Assembly (NCBI RefSeq): GCF_900115925.1
Contig: NZ_FOYF01000001.1
Span: forward strand, 868,001 to 932,000
DNA: 64,000 nt
Reading direction: 5' to 3'
From: Bacillus sp. cl95
GTDB taxonomy: Bacteria > Bacillota > Bacilli > Bacillales > Cytobacillaceae
Shown here: positions 41,459 to 50,433 of the stretch, in pieces
How positions within the stretch are numbered: the stretch's first letter is position 1
Layout of the letters: each line of letters starts with the position of its first letter
The notes under the pieces: generated by a model
What the model was told of the DNA's origin: nothing
Databases searched by the model: none
What the model saw: the letters and a program-made list of their open reading frames with translations, nothing else
Made by a program: the position numbers and the translations under genes

Positions 41459-42808
41459 TTGGACATATTTAACTTGGTTTTAATAGCCATTTTAATTGCT
41501 TTAACAGCTTTTTTCGTCGCATCGGAGTTTGCGATTGTAAAGATACGAAGTTCAAGAATTGATCAGTTAATTGAAGAAGGCAATACGAATGCTATAGCTG
41601 CAAAAAGAATTATTTCGAATCTGGATGAGTATTTATCAGCTTGTCAATTAGGTATCACCATAACGGCACTCGGTCTAGGTTGGTTAGGTGAACCGACAAT
41701 TGAAATGATGCTTCGTCCAATTTTCGATGGTATGGCTATTCCTGAAGGAGTTTCCCATGTCATTACGTTCGCTATCGCTTTCGCAGCTATTACTTTCTTG
41801 CATGTTGTTGTCGGAGAACTGGCTCCTAAAACGTTGGCTATTCAAAAAGCTGAAAAAGTAACGTTGCTCATGGCTCGTCCGCTCATCATGTTTTATAAGA
41901 TCATGTTTCCTTTCATTTGGGCATTAAACGGTTCTGCACGTATATTCACAAGCATGTTTGGTCTAAAACCAGCGTCAGAACATGAAATGGCACATTCTGA
42001 GGAAGAGCTTCGCATCATTATGGCTGAAAGTTTAAAAAGTGGTGAAATCAACCAATCAGAGTTTAAGTATGTAAATAAGATATTTGAATTCGATAATAGA
42101 ATTGCAAAAGAAATCATGGTTCCTCGTACCGAAATTATGTCGCTTTCTAAAGATGATACATTAGCTACTTTTCTTCAAGTCCTAAAGGAAGAAAAATTCA
42201 CACGCTATCCTATCATCGATGGCGATAAAGACCATATCATCGGTCTTGTTAATATCAAAGAAATGATGACAGACTTAATTGGTAACGAGAATCTTGATAC
42301 GCAAACATTAGAAATTTATACGCGCCCAATCATTAGAGTCATTGAAACGATTCCAATTCATGACTTACTTGTAAAAATGCAAAAAGACCGTATTCACATG
42401 GCTATCTTGATGGATGAATATGGTGGTACTTCAGGTCTTGTAACAGTAGAAGATATTCTTGAAGAGATTGTCGGCGAGATCCGTGACGAATTTGACATGG
42501 ATGAAGTGCCTATGATTCGAAAAATCAAAGATAATCACTTTATTATTGATTCGAAGGTACTTGTTAGTGAAGTCAATGATCTACTCGGATTAGAAATTGA
42601 CGACGAAGACGTGGATACAATTGGCGGTTGGATGCTGACAGAAAACTATGATTCAAATGAAGGTGACATTCTTGACTTCGATACTTTTGCTTTTAAAATT
42701 ATCGAAATGGAAGAACACCACATTAAATATATTGAAGTTACAAAAAAGGCAGATGAAACAGAGCCTTCCTCGGAACTAAAGATTTCACAAACAGAAGTCT
42801 TATCATAA
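41459..42808 (+). CDS. yhdT: CNNM/CorC-type transporter YhdT-like
   Basis: 449 residues starting from TTG. It is a close paralog of the protein at 39470: DUF21 membrane domain (about 1-190), two CBS domains and a CorC/HlyC domain, with the shared [20 protein letters not shown] linker and [13 protein letters not shown] motif. AGGG eight bases upstream supports the TTG. It probably moves divalent cations (magnesium or cobalt); substrate is inferred from family. A GGGAGGTGACTCC sequence 40 bases upstream resembles the leader of the first paralog. Confidence 0.88.
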   Translation: MDIFNLVLIAILIALTAFFVASEFAIVKIRSSRIDQLIEEGNTNAIAAKRIISNLDEYLSACQLGITITALGLGWLGEPTIEMMLRPIFDGMAIPEGVSHVITFAIAFAAITFLHVVVGELAPKTLAIQKAEKVTLLMARPLIMFYKIMFPFIWALNGSARIFTSMFGLKPASEHEMAHSEEELRIIMAESLKSGEINQSEFKYVNKIFEFDNRIAKEIMVPRTEIMSLSKDDTLATFLQVLKEEKFTRYPIIDGDKDHIIGLVNIKEMMTDLIGNENLDTQTLEIYTRPIIRVIETIPIHDLLVKMQKDRIHMAILMDEYGGTSGLVTVEDILEEIVGEIRDEFDMDEVPMIRKIKDNHFIIDSKVLVSEVNDLLGLEIDDEDVDTIGGWMLTENYDSNEGDILDFDTFAFKIIEMEEHHIKYIEVTKKADETEPSSELKISQTEVLS

Positions 42809-42815
42809 TACATTT

Positions 42816-42846
42816 AAAACCCAGGTCATTCATGACCTGGGTTTTT
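42816..42846 (+). terminator. Terminator of the yhdT-like gene
   Basis: AAAACCCAGGTCA / TGACCTGGGTTTT with a four-base loop, followed by more T. Confidence 0.9.
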
Positions 42847-42926
42847 AAAATTCAAATCATTTTTTGGACAGATGTCTCAGTCAAGTACAGTCTTTTTGAA
42901 TATATTGTTCTTAAGGAGGTGTACAA

Positions 42927-43109
42927 ATGAATCCTATCGTGTTTTTATATGTCGCGTGTATATTGGCTGGTTTTGCCCTACTTGACCTTCCTAGCCTATC
43001 TTTCATCTCTAGCCTCGTTACTTTCTTTGACATCGTTGGAGTCATCGCAATTATAGTATTTTCATTCGCATTGCTTTATTTAGGAGTGAAATCGTTAATC
43101 AAGAAATAA
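42927..43109 (+). CDS. Small two-helix membrane protein
   Basis: 60 residues with two membrane helices (about 3-28 and 34-53) and a lysine-rich end (VKSLIKK). A perfect AAGGAGGTG lies before the ATG and a terminator follows. I do not recognise the family. Confidence 0.7.
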   Translation: MNPIVFLYVACILAGFALLDLPSLSFISSLVTFFDIVGVIAIIVFSFALLYLGVKSLIKK

Positions 43110-43115
43110 ATATAA

Positions 43116-43150
43116 AAAATGGAGCATTCATTCAGGTGGATGCTCCTTTC
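43116..43150. terminator. Terminator of the 60-residue membrane protein
   Basis: GGAGCAT / ATGCTCC stem with a 12-base loop, followed by TTTCTTTTG; A-rich on the left so it could also serve the converging gene. Confidence 0.75.
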
Positions 43151-43168
43151 TTTTGTTTCTCTCTATTC

Positions 43169-43522
43169 TCATCTATTTTTTAAGATAATTATTTCTTCTT
43201 CTGCTTTTGCAAGCTTTATCAAATGTGAATCCAAGCGCCGATTAATATGCATAATTGTCTCATTGTGCTCTTTGGTAAAACTCTCTTTCATGACTTGAAG
43301 TACCTTCCCAATTTCTTCATTTTGATGGTCTTCCATCCTTAGGATTGCTTCTTTAATATCTGATAAATCAATTTGGTTTACCTCTACTCTGTGCTCAATA
43401 CTATCCATTTTCTCGAGGCGAGAAAGTCTCTTTTCTATATTTACAAGCGTATCTTGAAATGAATCCATTAAATTCTTGATTTCACCAACTGTGTTTGCTA
43501 ATTGCGAAAAGTTTGCGTCCAT
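43169..43522 (-). CDS. Coiled-coil protein, unknown
   Basis: 117 residues, soluble. Nearly the whole length has heptad-like spacing (IKNLMDSFQDTLVNIEKRLSRL; later VLQVMKESF, LAKAEEEIIILKN), so it should form a long coiled coil. GAGGGAG precedes the ATG. I recognise no domain beyond that. Confidence 0.65.
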   Translation of the reverse strand: MDANFSQLANTVGEIKNLMDSFQDTLVNIEKRLSRLEKMDSIEHRVEVNQIDLSDIKEAILRMEDHQNEEIGKVLQVMKESFTKEHNETIMHINRRLDSHLIKLAKAEEEIIILKNR

Positions 43523-43678
43523 TCTAATTCGCTCCCTCTCATTAAGTTAGTTTCATCTTATCATCATTCCTAGCATGCACATGTTACAAATTAAGGAACA
43601 ATACAGTATGAAAGGGTATTTGTGAAATTTGTGAGGCAACGTGAATGGACATCCAACTGGCAGCCCTTCATATAGAAA

Positions 43679-43990
43679 GGCTCTGTTAATGTTTAGTGTT
43701 GTTTTTTTATAAGTGAGTATGGGGAATCCACTCCCTTTCCGCACACGAACTGGCGATCCTCCTCGCTCGTTCCTCACTGCGGGGTCTTTCCAGCCCGTTT
43801 TTCCGCAGGACATTGAATAAGCTTCCGTGAATAATCACCGCACGAAGGAAATGCGATAAACAAGGAATTCTTCCCTGAATTTACATCGCACGATATTATG
43901 CGATAGCATAATGGAGGATTTTCGAGGATTTTCGAGGAGTCTCGCGGATTCTCTCCCATAAAATAATCAACAGTTTCGTTTAATAAAGCC
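43679..43990. repeat. R2-like dispersed repeat, long copy
   Basis: It starts GGCTCTGTTAATGTTTAGTG and ends CGTTTAATAAAGCC, imperfect inverted ends like other R2 copies. Inside are CCACTCCCTTTCCGCACACG, and, on the minus strand, GAGACTCCTCGAAAATCC, which matches the 39175 copy, plus several GCGATA/TATCGC motifs. GATTTTCGAG is repeated in tandem near 43918. No gene is seen in 43523-43994. Confidence 0.7.
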
Positions 43991-43994
43991 TATA

Positions 43995-44040
43995 GAAAAG
44001 AGGTGATACGATAAGTGCTGAGCACTATTGCATCACCTCT
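43995..44040 (-). terminator. Terminator of the two-component operon
   Basis: AGAGGTGAT / ATCACCTCT outer stem with an inner AGTGCT/AGCACT stem, then TTTTCTAT on the minus strand. Confidence 0.85.
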
Positions 44041-44051
44041 CATTTTTTCTT

Positions 44052-45461
44052 TTAGTACGTTGCCGGAAGCTTAATCAAAAATTTGGTACCCATATTTTTC
44101 TCACTTGATACAGATATGCTACCGTTATGCAATTCAACAAGTTTTTTTACTATGGATAACCCTAAACCAAATTCACCAAAAGCATTGCTTGTTCTAGATA
44201 AATCAGCTTTATAGAAGCGGTGCCAGATTGATTCGATTTCTTCAGGATCAATACCTGAACCAGTGTCCTCTATTTCAATGGTTGTCTCTTTTGGCGATTG
44301 CCATCCTCTTAAGTAGATAGAACCATCTGAAGTAAACTGGATGCTATTTTTAGTGATGTTCAGCAAGATTTGCAATAGCCTGTCATAATCAGCAGTTACA
44401 CTTATCCCTGCTTCTATTTCAAGAATGATTTCATTATTTTTGAGGTGTGCCTGACCATCTAAATGTTCTTTTATCACCTCTAACACTTCAATAAGGTCAA
44501 TTTCCTCTTTTGTAAGCTTAATCTGATTGGATCTAATTTTTTCATAATCAAGATTTTCGTTTACAAGACGGATCAGCCTCTTTGTTTCTTGATTGATTAA
44601 ATCCATGCTTCTTTTCTGGTCTTCGCGAGGAATCATATCATTTCTGATTCCTTCCACAAGACCGCTGATTGTTGTCAACGGTGTCCGGAGTTCATGGGAG
44701 ACATCTGCAATAAATTGACGACGTCTATTTTCAAGCCGCTCAATTTCCTGCTGGGAATCTCTTAATTTACCACCCATACGATTAAAATCTTCTGCGAGAC
44801 CACCGATTTCATCATAACCGCTAAAAGGGATATCAAAATGGTAATCCCCCGCAGAAATCATAGAGGTAGCCTCCCTAATACGATTGATTCTCTTCACATA
44901 GTATTTCGAAATGATACCACTCAGAAGGAAGGTAACGATTAGCGTGAAGGCAACAGTCAGTAGAAAATATTGATTAATCTGTTGGATAATTTCTCTTGCC
45001 CCACTAATGGGGGAGGCCAACAGAACCCCACCTAACAAAGTATGATTTTCCATATATGGAAGAGCCACAAGCGTTACTTCTTGCTTGAATCTTTCCAAAT
45101 CATGTTTGACCATAACGCTTTTTCCATTCTGAATATCATTCCATTCTTCCTCCGTCAACTTAACGAGAGGTGGTTGTGCTTCTTTGGAGCCTACCACTTT
45201 TCCACTGCCATCGAAAAGGTAAAAACGGATGTTTCTTGCCTGTAACAAATCATTATAATGCTTTAGAAAAGAGGGACTCACTTCTGTAGGGTCTGTTAAG
45301 TCTGTTATGATCTGCACCCCAAACGATTGAAGTTCTTCCACTTTATTTTGGTAAATGAAGCTCTCTAAAAAACTATAAAACAGTAACCACAATAAGAAGA
45401 ATGCAATCAAGAGCACGCTTATGTGACTAAGAAGTAATTGATGAAAGTACTTAAATTTCAT
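44052..45461 (-). CDS. Membrane sensor histidine kinase
   Basis: 469 residues: helix 1 (about 10-32), an extracytoplasmic sensor domain (33-160), helix 2 (163-185), HAMP (186-240), then HisKA with ADVSHELRTPLTTISG (His near 260) and the ATPase part with NITKNSIQF, IEDTGSGIDPEE and GEFGLGLSIVKKL. It is a PhoR/BaeS-type kinase. It overlaps the end of the response-regulator gene by 11 bases, so the two form a pair. The signal is unknown. Confidence 0.92.
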   Translation of the reverse strand: MKFKYFHQLLLSHISVLLIAFFLLWLLFYSFLESFIYQNKVEELQSFGVQIITDLTDPTEVSPSFLKHYNDLLQARNIRFYLFDGSGKVVGSKEAQPPLVKLTEEEWNDIQNGKSVMVKHDLERFKQEVTLVALPYMENHTLLGGVLLASPISGAREIIQQINQYFLLTVAFTLIVTFLLSGIISKYYVKRINRIREATSMISAGDYHFDIPFSGYDEIGGLAEDFNRMGGKLRDSQQEIERLENRRRQFIADVSHELRTPLTTISGLVEGIRNDMIPREDQKRSMDLINQETKRLIRLVNENLDYEKIRSNQIKLTKEEIDLIEVLEVIKEHLDGQAHLKNNEIILEIEAGISVTADYDRLLQILLNITKNSIQFTSDGSIYLRGWQSPKETTIEIEDTGSGIDPEEIESIWHRFYKADLSRTSNAFGEFGLGLSIVKKLVELHNGSISVSSEKNMGTKFLIKLPATY

Positions 45462-46158
45462 GTTGACTCACAGTTTCATCAAATTTATACCCTATGCCCC
45501 AAATCGTATGAATAAATGGAGTTTCAGTTGTGCCAATTTTTTTCCGTAGACGTTTTACGTGAACATCAACTGTTCGTTCGTCACCATAATATTGGTACCC
45601 CCACACTTTATCTAGAAGTTGTTCTCGGGAACACACTTGCCTGTTGTTTTGAATGAAATAGTAAAGCAAATCAAACTCTTTAGGAGTTAAGTTATTTACC
45701 TTTTCTCCATCAAGATAAACCTCTCGCGTTTCCTTACTGATTTTAAAATGATCAGACTGTAAATAGTTCAATTCATTCACTTTAGGATCTTGATGAAACC
45801 TTCTTGAAACAGCCTTGATTCTTGCCAAAAGCGTCAACGGACTGAAGGGCTTTGTTACATAATCATCTGCACCCATTTCCAACCCCAAGACCTGGTCAGA
45901 CTCACTATCTTTTGCTGTTAATAGGATAATGGGAACATTGCTAACTTCCCTTATTTTTCTACAAAGGCTGACTCCATCCATCCCAGGTAGCATCCAGTCC
46001 AAAATGAGCAGATCCCAATCACCTGAACGAAAACGGTCATACCCTTCTAACCCATTATGAACAAATTCTCCTTTATAGCCCTCTTTCATGAAAAACATTT
46101 CTAGCATGGAGCAAACACTCTCATTATCTTCAATTACTAGTATCTTCAACTTACTCAC
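45451..46158 (-). CDS. OmpR/PhoB-family response regulator
   Basis: 235 residues. The receiver domain has IEDNES, the phospho-accepting Asp in LLILDWMLPGMDG, and Lys in YVTKPFSP. The C-terminal winged-helix DNA-binding domain contains LTPKEFDLLYYFIQNNRQV and ERTVDVHVKRLRKKIG. It works with the overlapping histidine kinase. Upstream are DUF4173, HAAS and PadR genes in the same direction, likely one transcription unit. Confidence 0.92.
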   Translation of the reverse strand: MSKLKILVIEDNESVCSMLEMFFMKEGYKGEFVHNGLEGYDRFRSGDWDLLILDWMLPGMDGVSLCRKIREVSNVPIILLTAKDSESDQVLGLEMGADDYVTKPFSPLTLLARIKAVSRRFHQDPKVNELNYLQSDHFKISKETREVYLDGEKVNNLTPKEFDLLYYFIQNNRQVCSREQLLDKVWGYQYYGDERTVDVHVKRLRKKIGTTETPFIHTIWGIGYKFDETVSQHEI

Positions 46159-46181
46159 CTGCTTACTTTTTTCAATCTATC

Positions 46182-47642
46182 TTAATTAAATGAGAGTTTT
46201 TCTAAACGGTCAACTACTTTGTCTTTCGTAAAATTATATGATTGCCAAGATTCAAGTGTATTGTACTCTTCCATTTGACGTTCTTTCAATAATTGTTGCA
46301 ATCCATGGATATTTGGTTCCTTTTCATATAAACTGATCAACCCATCTAAACCTGTATAGGATAAGCTATTCATGTAATATATGTCTATTCTCGCTGTCTT
46401 TTCATAGCGTGCGATATTTTGATCTACAATAAACCTATCAACATTGGCCATATTTAGAAGCGTGTAATAGACAATACCAGTAAGAAAGAAAAATCTTAAT
46501 AATGAAACCCGCTCAATCCATATTTTCAATAATGTAAAACCATAAATCACCGTCAAAAATAACATGAATGAGTGAGGCAAAACACGGGCCAGGGTGAAAC
46601 CGAATACTTCTTCATATAAATATAGCCTTATGAAAGCTGAAGCAAGCATAACGTTGCTAAATAAAACAAGTAATGTGAGCAGTATACGAATGAACAACAT
46701 AATCTTCTTGTTTTGTTTGACATAATTTAGAACGAATATAATGAGTGAAAGATTGATGATGGTTACTGTCATTAATTCAAAGAAACCCCGACGAGCATAT
46801 TCAGCATAAGTAAAACCATCCTGCAATGAACCACTAAAGAAGTATTGGAATTGGATAATGGTGTATAACACATAGGTGACATTCAAAAGGACCAAAATCG
46901 GAAGAATACTGACTCCATCAAAAAAAGTTTTCTCCCCTCGAATTTGAGGATTCCTTGTGGGAATATTCCTTTTGCCCAATACTTGGAAAAACCCAAAAAT
47001 GATTAAGGAATAAACGAATACTGCTAAACTCCTAAGGATAGTTTCAACCATATCAGCGCTTAGAAGCGAATTTGGAATTTTACCAATCAGGTCAGCAAAG
47101 TGGACATCCGTTGAAACTAAAAGGTTAATCACTATAAATAGAATGGGAACGGAAAACAATATTCCTAATAAAGTTTTCCTCATTGAATCATAAGTTGATT
47201 CCTTCATCCTGCCTTTCATTTTTCTTCTAAGAACTGCCGCACACCGAATATCGTAGTGAATCGCACCACCAATCCTCTTAAAAACATGCTGAACAAACTC
47301 AAGACGATCCCACTCTAACCATTTAGGGCTAGTAATTAATACAAGATGCACACATATGAGTAGCGGCAATAGGAGCGAATTAAGTGCATAAAACAAGACA
47401 TTATCAAAAAGAGTAAAAGTCAACGAAAGGAGCCAAATACATACTAACAATAGTGTCCCCATTCTATGATGAGTTAGTTGCTTCGTTCTGAAACGCCATA
47501 GGAAAAGTGAATAGAAAAAAATGATAAATATAGGATATGATATACCTACCCATCCATGTAAAAATGAAATCTCTGCCATTGCACCAACAACAAAGCAAAG
47601 AATTAAGAATACCCATGAGTTTTTTCGATTAATGATTTCCAT
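46182..47642 (-). CDS. DUF4173 membrane protein
   Basis: 486 residues with 11 to 13 hydrophobic helices and a soluble C-terminal tail of about 90 residues (DQNIARYEKTARIDIYY, ending KVVDRLEKLSFN). This fits the DUF4153/DUF4173 family, membrane proteins of unknown role often placed near two-component systems. AGGAGG precedes the ATG. It lies between the HAAS protein and the response regulator. Confidence 0.8.
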   Translation of the reverse strand: MEIINRKNSWVFLILCFVVGAMAEISFLHGWVGISYPIFIIFFYSLFLWRFRTKQLTHHRMGTLLLVCIWLLSLTFTLFDNVLFYALNSLLLPLLICVHLVLITSPKWLEWDRLEFVQHVFKRIGGAIHYDIRCAAVLRRKMKGRMKESTYDSMRKTLLGILFSVPILFIVINLLVSTDVHFADLIGKIPNSLLSADMVETILRSLAVFVYSLIIFGFFQVLGKRNIPTRNPQIRGEKTFFDGVSILPILVLLNVTYVLYTIIQFQYFFSGSLQDGFTYAEYARRGFFELMTVTIINLSLIIFVLNYVKQNKKIMLFIRILLTLLVLFSNVMLASAFIRLYLYEEVFGFTLARVLPHSFMLFLTVIYGFTLLKIWIERVSLLRFFFLTGIVYYTLLNMANVDRFIVDQNIARYEKTARIDIYYMNSLSYTGLDGLISLYEKEPNIHGLQQLLKERQMEEYNTLESWQSYNFTKDKVVDRLEKLSFN

Positions 47643-47709
47643 ACGAACCTCCTATTACATACTATTTCTATATACATAGAATTACGATGTATATAGTTAA
47701 AAAAAAGGA

Positions 47710-48351
47710 CTACAAAGAGACCTTTTTCCCCCAACGATAACCAAACCAGCTAATTGGATACAATAAGACTGTTGCCCCTATACATAATAAGATAAAATTT
47801 GTACTCAACAAGGGCTGAAACCAATCTCGGGGAATAATTTGGAACAACACTAAATTCATTAATAGAATATTGGGAGCTAATGCCCAAATGAATGTCTTTC
47901 TAAGGAGTTTCTTTCCTCCATGCCCAAAAGATTTACCAATTTCATATCCTAACAATGCCCAGAAAAACATGTAAACCATCATGATTGTAAAGGGAATAGC
48001 CGTCAATTTACCCCACATACCATCTATCCATTTTAATTCAAGCAAATGATACGCAAGAGTTAGCGCACTCCCACCTATGAAGAAGAAAACGTTTGTCAAT
48101 ATGAATAACCATTTCGTTTTTTCTGGAGACGCACTGACTTCCTCAAGCCAAAGTGCTGCGATTTCATCAGGAGTTCCTAGCCTTTTGACAACGTGATCCA
48201 TGACTGAACCTTGATTTCCTTCTTGCTGTGACAATTCCAAAATTAGTTCTGAAATATGCAAATCATACTCTTCCAAAATCTTTTCCTTATCAGGATGTTT
48301 TTTTATCCCCTGCTCTAATAACAGCAAGAACTCTTCCTTAGATCGAATCAT
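47710..48351 (-). CDS. HAAS-domain membrane protein
   Basis: 213 residues. An N-terminal helical HAAS domain (about 1-85, [19 protein letters not shown] and [18 protein letters not shown]) is followed by four membrane helices. Proteins of this type are encoded next to PadR-type regulators in Firmicutes and appear to act with them. It overlaps the PadR gene by 14 bases, which supports that coupling. Confidence 0.83.
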   Translation of the reverse strand: MIRSKEEFLLLLEQGIKKHPDKEKILEEYDLHISELILELSQQEGNQGSVMDHVVKRLGTPDEIAALWLEEVSASPEKTKWLFILTNVFFFIGGSALTLAYHLLELKWIDGMWGKLTAIPFTIMMVYMFFWALLGYEIGKSFGHGGKKLLRKTFIWALAPNILLMNLVLFQIIPRDWFQPLLSTNFILLCIGATVLLYPISWFGYRWGKKVSL

Positions 48352-48679
48352 GTCCAGGTCTCCTCATCACTTTGTTCATGACCTTTACAAATTGATTCCA
48401 TTCCTGCGTTTTTTCATCTAACATTTCTTTCCCTGCAGCCGTAATTCGGTAATACTTGCGTGCAGGTCCCTTCTCTTGCTCTTGCCAATAACATTCGATA
48501 TATTCTTGATTTTCCAGTTTATGAAGGGCAGGATATAAAGTACCTTCTTTTACCTGCAGATGATGGTCGCTGCGTTTATCCAATTCCTTCACCAATTCAT
48601 AACCATACATATCGCGTTCTTGTAGCATTTGCAAAACAATCAACGAAGTGCTCCCTTTTAAAAGCTCCCGATTAAACAT
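48338..48679 (-). CDS. PadR-family transcriptional regulator
   Basis: 113 residues of the short PadR type: a winged helix with [34 protein letters not shown] and [19 protein letters not shown], then a C-terminal dimerisation helix. The ATG at 48679 follows AGGTGA; a GTG nine bases earlier is part of that site. It is the first gene of the cluster and probably represses it. A 15-bp palindrome 27 bases upstream is a candidate binding site. Confidence 0.88.
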   Translation of the reverse strand: MFNRELLKGSTSLIVLQMLQERDMYGYELVKELDKRSDHHLQVKEGTLYPALHKLENQEYIECYWQEQEKGPARKYYRITAAGKEMLDEKTQEWNQFVKVMNKVMRRPGHDSI

Positions 48680-48705
48680 ATTTATCACCTACCTAGAATT
48701 ATTAG

Positions 48706-48720
48706 GTAATATCATATTAC
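48706..48720. promoter_or_regulatory. Palindrome upstream of padR
   Basis: GTAATAT C ATATTAC, a perfect 15-bp palindrome in the padR promoter region. Confidence 0.45.
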
Positions 48721-48806
48721 AAGATAATAAGAAGAAAAGTAAAGTTAAATTATAGAAAAAATTTGAAATCAAATGGTATATTTATGTTAAAGTTGTTTTT
48801 CAAAAA

Positions 48807-48947
48807 GGCTATGTTAAATTAGACTGTTGATTTTCCGCTCCAGGAAATCTCTTTCCGCGGGGTGTCAGGTGAGTCCGCAGGAGTCTTGTCCCCTCCGCTC
48901 CAATCAATAGGTGTAAAAGATCAACATTGACCTTTAATACATCCTTC
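48807..48947. repeat. R2 dispersed repeat
   Basis: Starts GGCTATGTTAA and contains TTTTCCGCTCCAGG, TTTCCGCGGGGTGTCAGGTG, CCCCTCCGCTCCAATCAA and AAAGATCAACATTGACC, then ends TTTAATACATCC. It is the fullest copy of the family here. No gene is seen in 48680-49077. Confidence 0.82.
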
Positions 48948-48991
48948 AAAAAAAAAAAAAAATAGAGCACTTCCGAAACCGGGAAGGCTCT
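48948..48991 (-). terminator. Terminator of the propeptide gene
   Basis: AGAGC..TTCC / GGAA.GCTCT hairpin preceded on the plus strand by 15 consecutive A, which is a 15-T run on the minus strand. Confidence 0.75.
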
Positions 48992-49077
48992 CAAAAAGAG
49001 AAAAGAGATTTTACAAATGGGGTAAGTCCTAAAAGCCATGCTGAATTGTTCATGGATGGTGCTCAATAGAAAAGTGC

Positions 49078-49263
49078 CTATGTTAGGCTTGAAGATGTGC
49101 CATCATTCCCATTGTTAAAAATGGTTGGCAGTTCAGCAATGTGTTCGATAGACCTTTTCTGGAAAGTATCCTGTTGGCCACTTCCTTGAGAAATGCCTAT
49201 AGCTGTACCAACCAACAAGATTGTAGCAATGGTTATTTTGAAAAAGTGATTTTTCAAAGTCAC
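49078..49263 (-). CDS. Exported propeptide, candidate signaling peptide (PapR/NprX-like)
   Basis: About 59-61 residues. A lysine-bearing start (KNHFFK) is followed by a hydrophobic stretch (ITIATILLVGTAIGIS) typical of an export signal, then a polar part ending ELPTIFNNGNDGTSSSLT. The GTG at 49263 and a TTG at 49257 are both possible starts behind GAGGAAGG. Size and layout are those of the precursors of secreted-and-reimported peptides such as PapR and NprX; LPTIF recalls LPFEF of PapR. It is divergent from a PlcR-like regulator 187 bases away, which strengthens the call. Confidence 0.7.
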   Translation of the reverse strand: MTLKNHFFKITIATILLVGTAIGISQGSGQQDTFQKRSIEHIAELPTIFNNGNDGTSSSLT

Positions 49264-49287
49264 ACCTTCCTCTTCTTTTTGATGGAT

Positions 49288-49338
49288 CATCACTTAAGCG
49301 ATGACTTATTCTTATTAGACCATAAATCAAATTTTGAT
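49288..49338. promoter_or_regulatory. Palindromes between propeptide and regulator
   Basis: CATCACTTAAGCGATG (49288-49303, one mismatch) and ATCAAATTTTGAT (49326-49338, perfect) lie in the divergent promoter region. Either could be a binding site for the regulator; no PlcR-box consensus (TATGNA-N4-TNCATA) was found. Confidence 0.35.
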
Positions 49339-49449
49339 ATATTCGCCAAAATAGCCGATTTATCGTTATTTTCCGATAGAAAACTCTCACAATCAACGTT
49401 TTTCATTTGTAATTATAACTCTAGGAATATTTTTGAAAGGGGCATTGCA

Positions 49450-50340
49450 TTGGACTTTTCAGCCATTGGAAAAAGAATTAAGGATTTAAGAAAATCAATG
49501 AACCTCTCTCAACAAGAATTAGCGACAGGGATCTGTACCCAAGCGCAAATTAGCAAAATCGAAAAAGGCGAAGCCTATCCACTTTCCAATACATTATACT
49601 TAATCTCTCAAAGACTAGGGGTAGATGTAAACTACTTTTTCGATATTGGCATCACACCTCGACTAGATTATGTACAGGAAGTCACCCGCCAGTTGACTGC
49701 GGCTAGAAGAAATTCTCAGTACTTGCAGATGGAACAAATCGTAAAAGCAGAAATGAACAATCCTTTATTCACGGAGAACAATAAGACTTTCCAAGTATTA
49801 TTATGGCATAAAGGAATATGTCATTACATGTTACATAGGGATGGAACGGAAGCTGTACAAATATTACATGAGGCCATTTCCCTTACCCACGATATCGAAA
49901 AAGTCTGGTCAGAAAGGGAAATAGAAATTCTGTTAAGTATAGGTTCTGTTTATTTTGAGGAAGGATCGTATGAAGAAGCACTGGATACGTACGTGAACGG
50001 ACACGAATATCTAAAGCAAATCCCCTATATTCAGGACCATACTATTGTATCGCGCCTTTTCTATAACATTGCTCGCGTTTTAACGCGTATACAACGTTAT
50101 TCTGAGTCCATTTCTTATTGTCAAAAAGCCGTTCGTTGGTGTATTGAAAAAGACAACTTATACCTCCTTGGTGAGCTTCACTATCAATATGGGTATAACC
50201 TAGAACTTCAAGGTCAGTTTACTGAAGCCTTAAGATTGTTGCAGAAAGCAAAAGTCATATTCGAACTTCAACAAGATGAAAAATATATCGATCATATAAA
50301 CAAGAAAATGGATTTATTTACTGTAACTACGGGGAATTAA
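49450..50340 (+). CDS. PlcR-like RRNPP quorum-sensing regulator
   Basis: 296 residues starting from TTG, with GAAAGGGG seven bases upstream; the frame is open to 49141 but the added part is not protein-like. An N-terminal XRE helix-turn-helix (about 5-60: KRIKDLRKSMNLSQQELATG, QAQISKIEKGEAYP) is followed by five or so TPR-like helical repeats (about 75-290; e.g. EEGSYEEALDTYVNG, QRYSESISYCQKAV, LQGQFTEALRLLQKA). This is the plan of PlcR (285 residues), PlcRa and NprR, which bind re-imported peptides. The divergent propeptide gene is its likely partner. Confidence 0.83.
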   Translation: MDFSAIGKRIKDLRKSMNLSQQELATGICTQAQISKIEKGEAYPLSNTLYLISQRLGVDVNYFFDIGITPRLDYVQEVTRQLTAARRNSQYLQMEQIVKAEMNNPLFTENNKTFQVLLWHKGICHYMLHRDGTEAVQILHEAISLTHDIEKVWSEREIEILLSIGSVYFEEGSYEEALDTYVNGHEYLKQIPYIQDHTIVSRLFYNIARVLTRIQRYSESISYCQKAVRWCIEKDNLYLLGELHYQYGYNLELQGQFTEALRLLQKAKVIFELQQDEKYIDHINKKMDLFTVTTGN

Positions 50341-50433
50341 ACACATAGTTGGAATTAACCTCTTTCACATGTTAAATTAATTTCAACAGTTCAAAATAGG
50401 GCTATAAAATAAATGATCATCGAGGTAATTCAA

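Noticed and set aside
43553-43959. Two minus-strand frames in the long R2-like repeat
   Set aside because: They lie within repeat DNA, lack ribosome binding sites and have low-complexity composition.
49141-49449. N-terminal extension of the PlcR-like regulator
   Set aside because: The frame is open but overlaps the divergent propeptide gene; the XRE domain starts right after the TTG at 49450, which has a good ribosome binding site.
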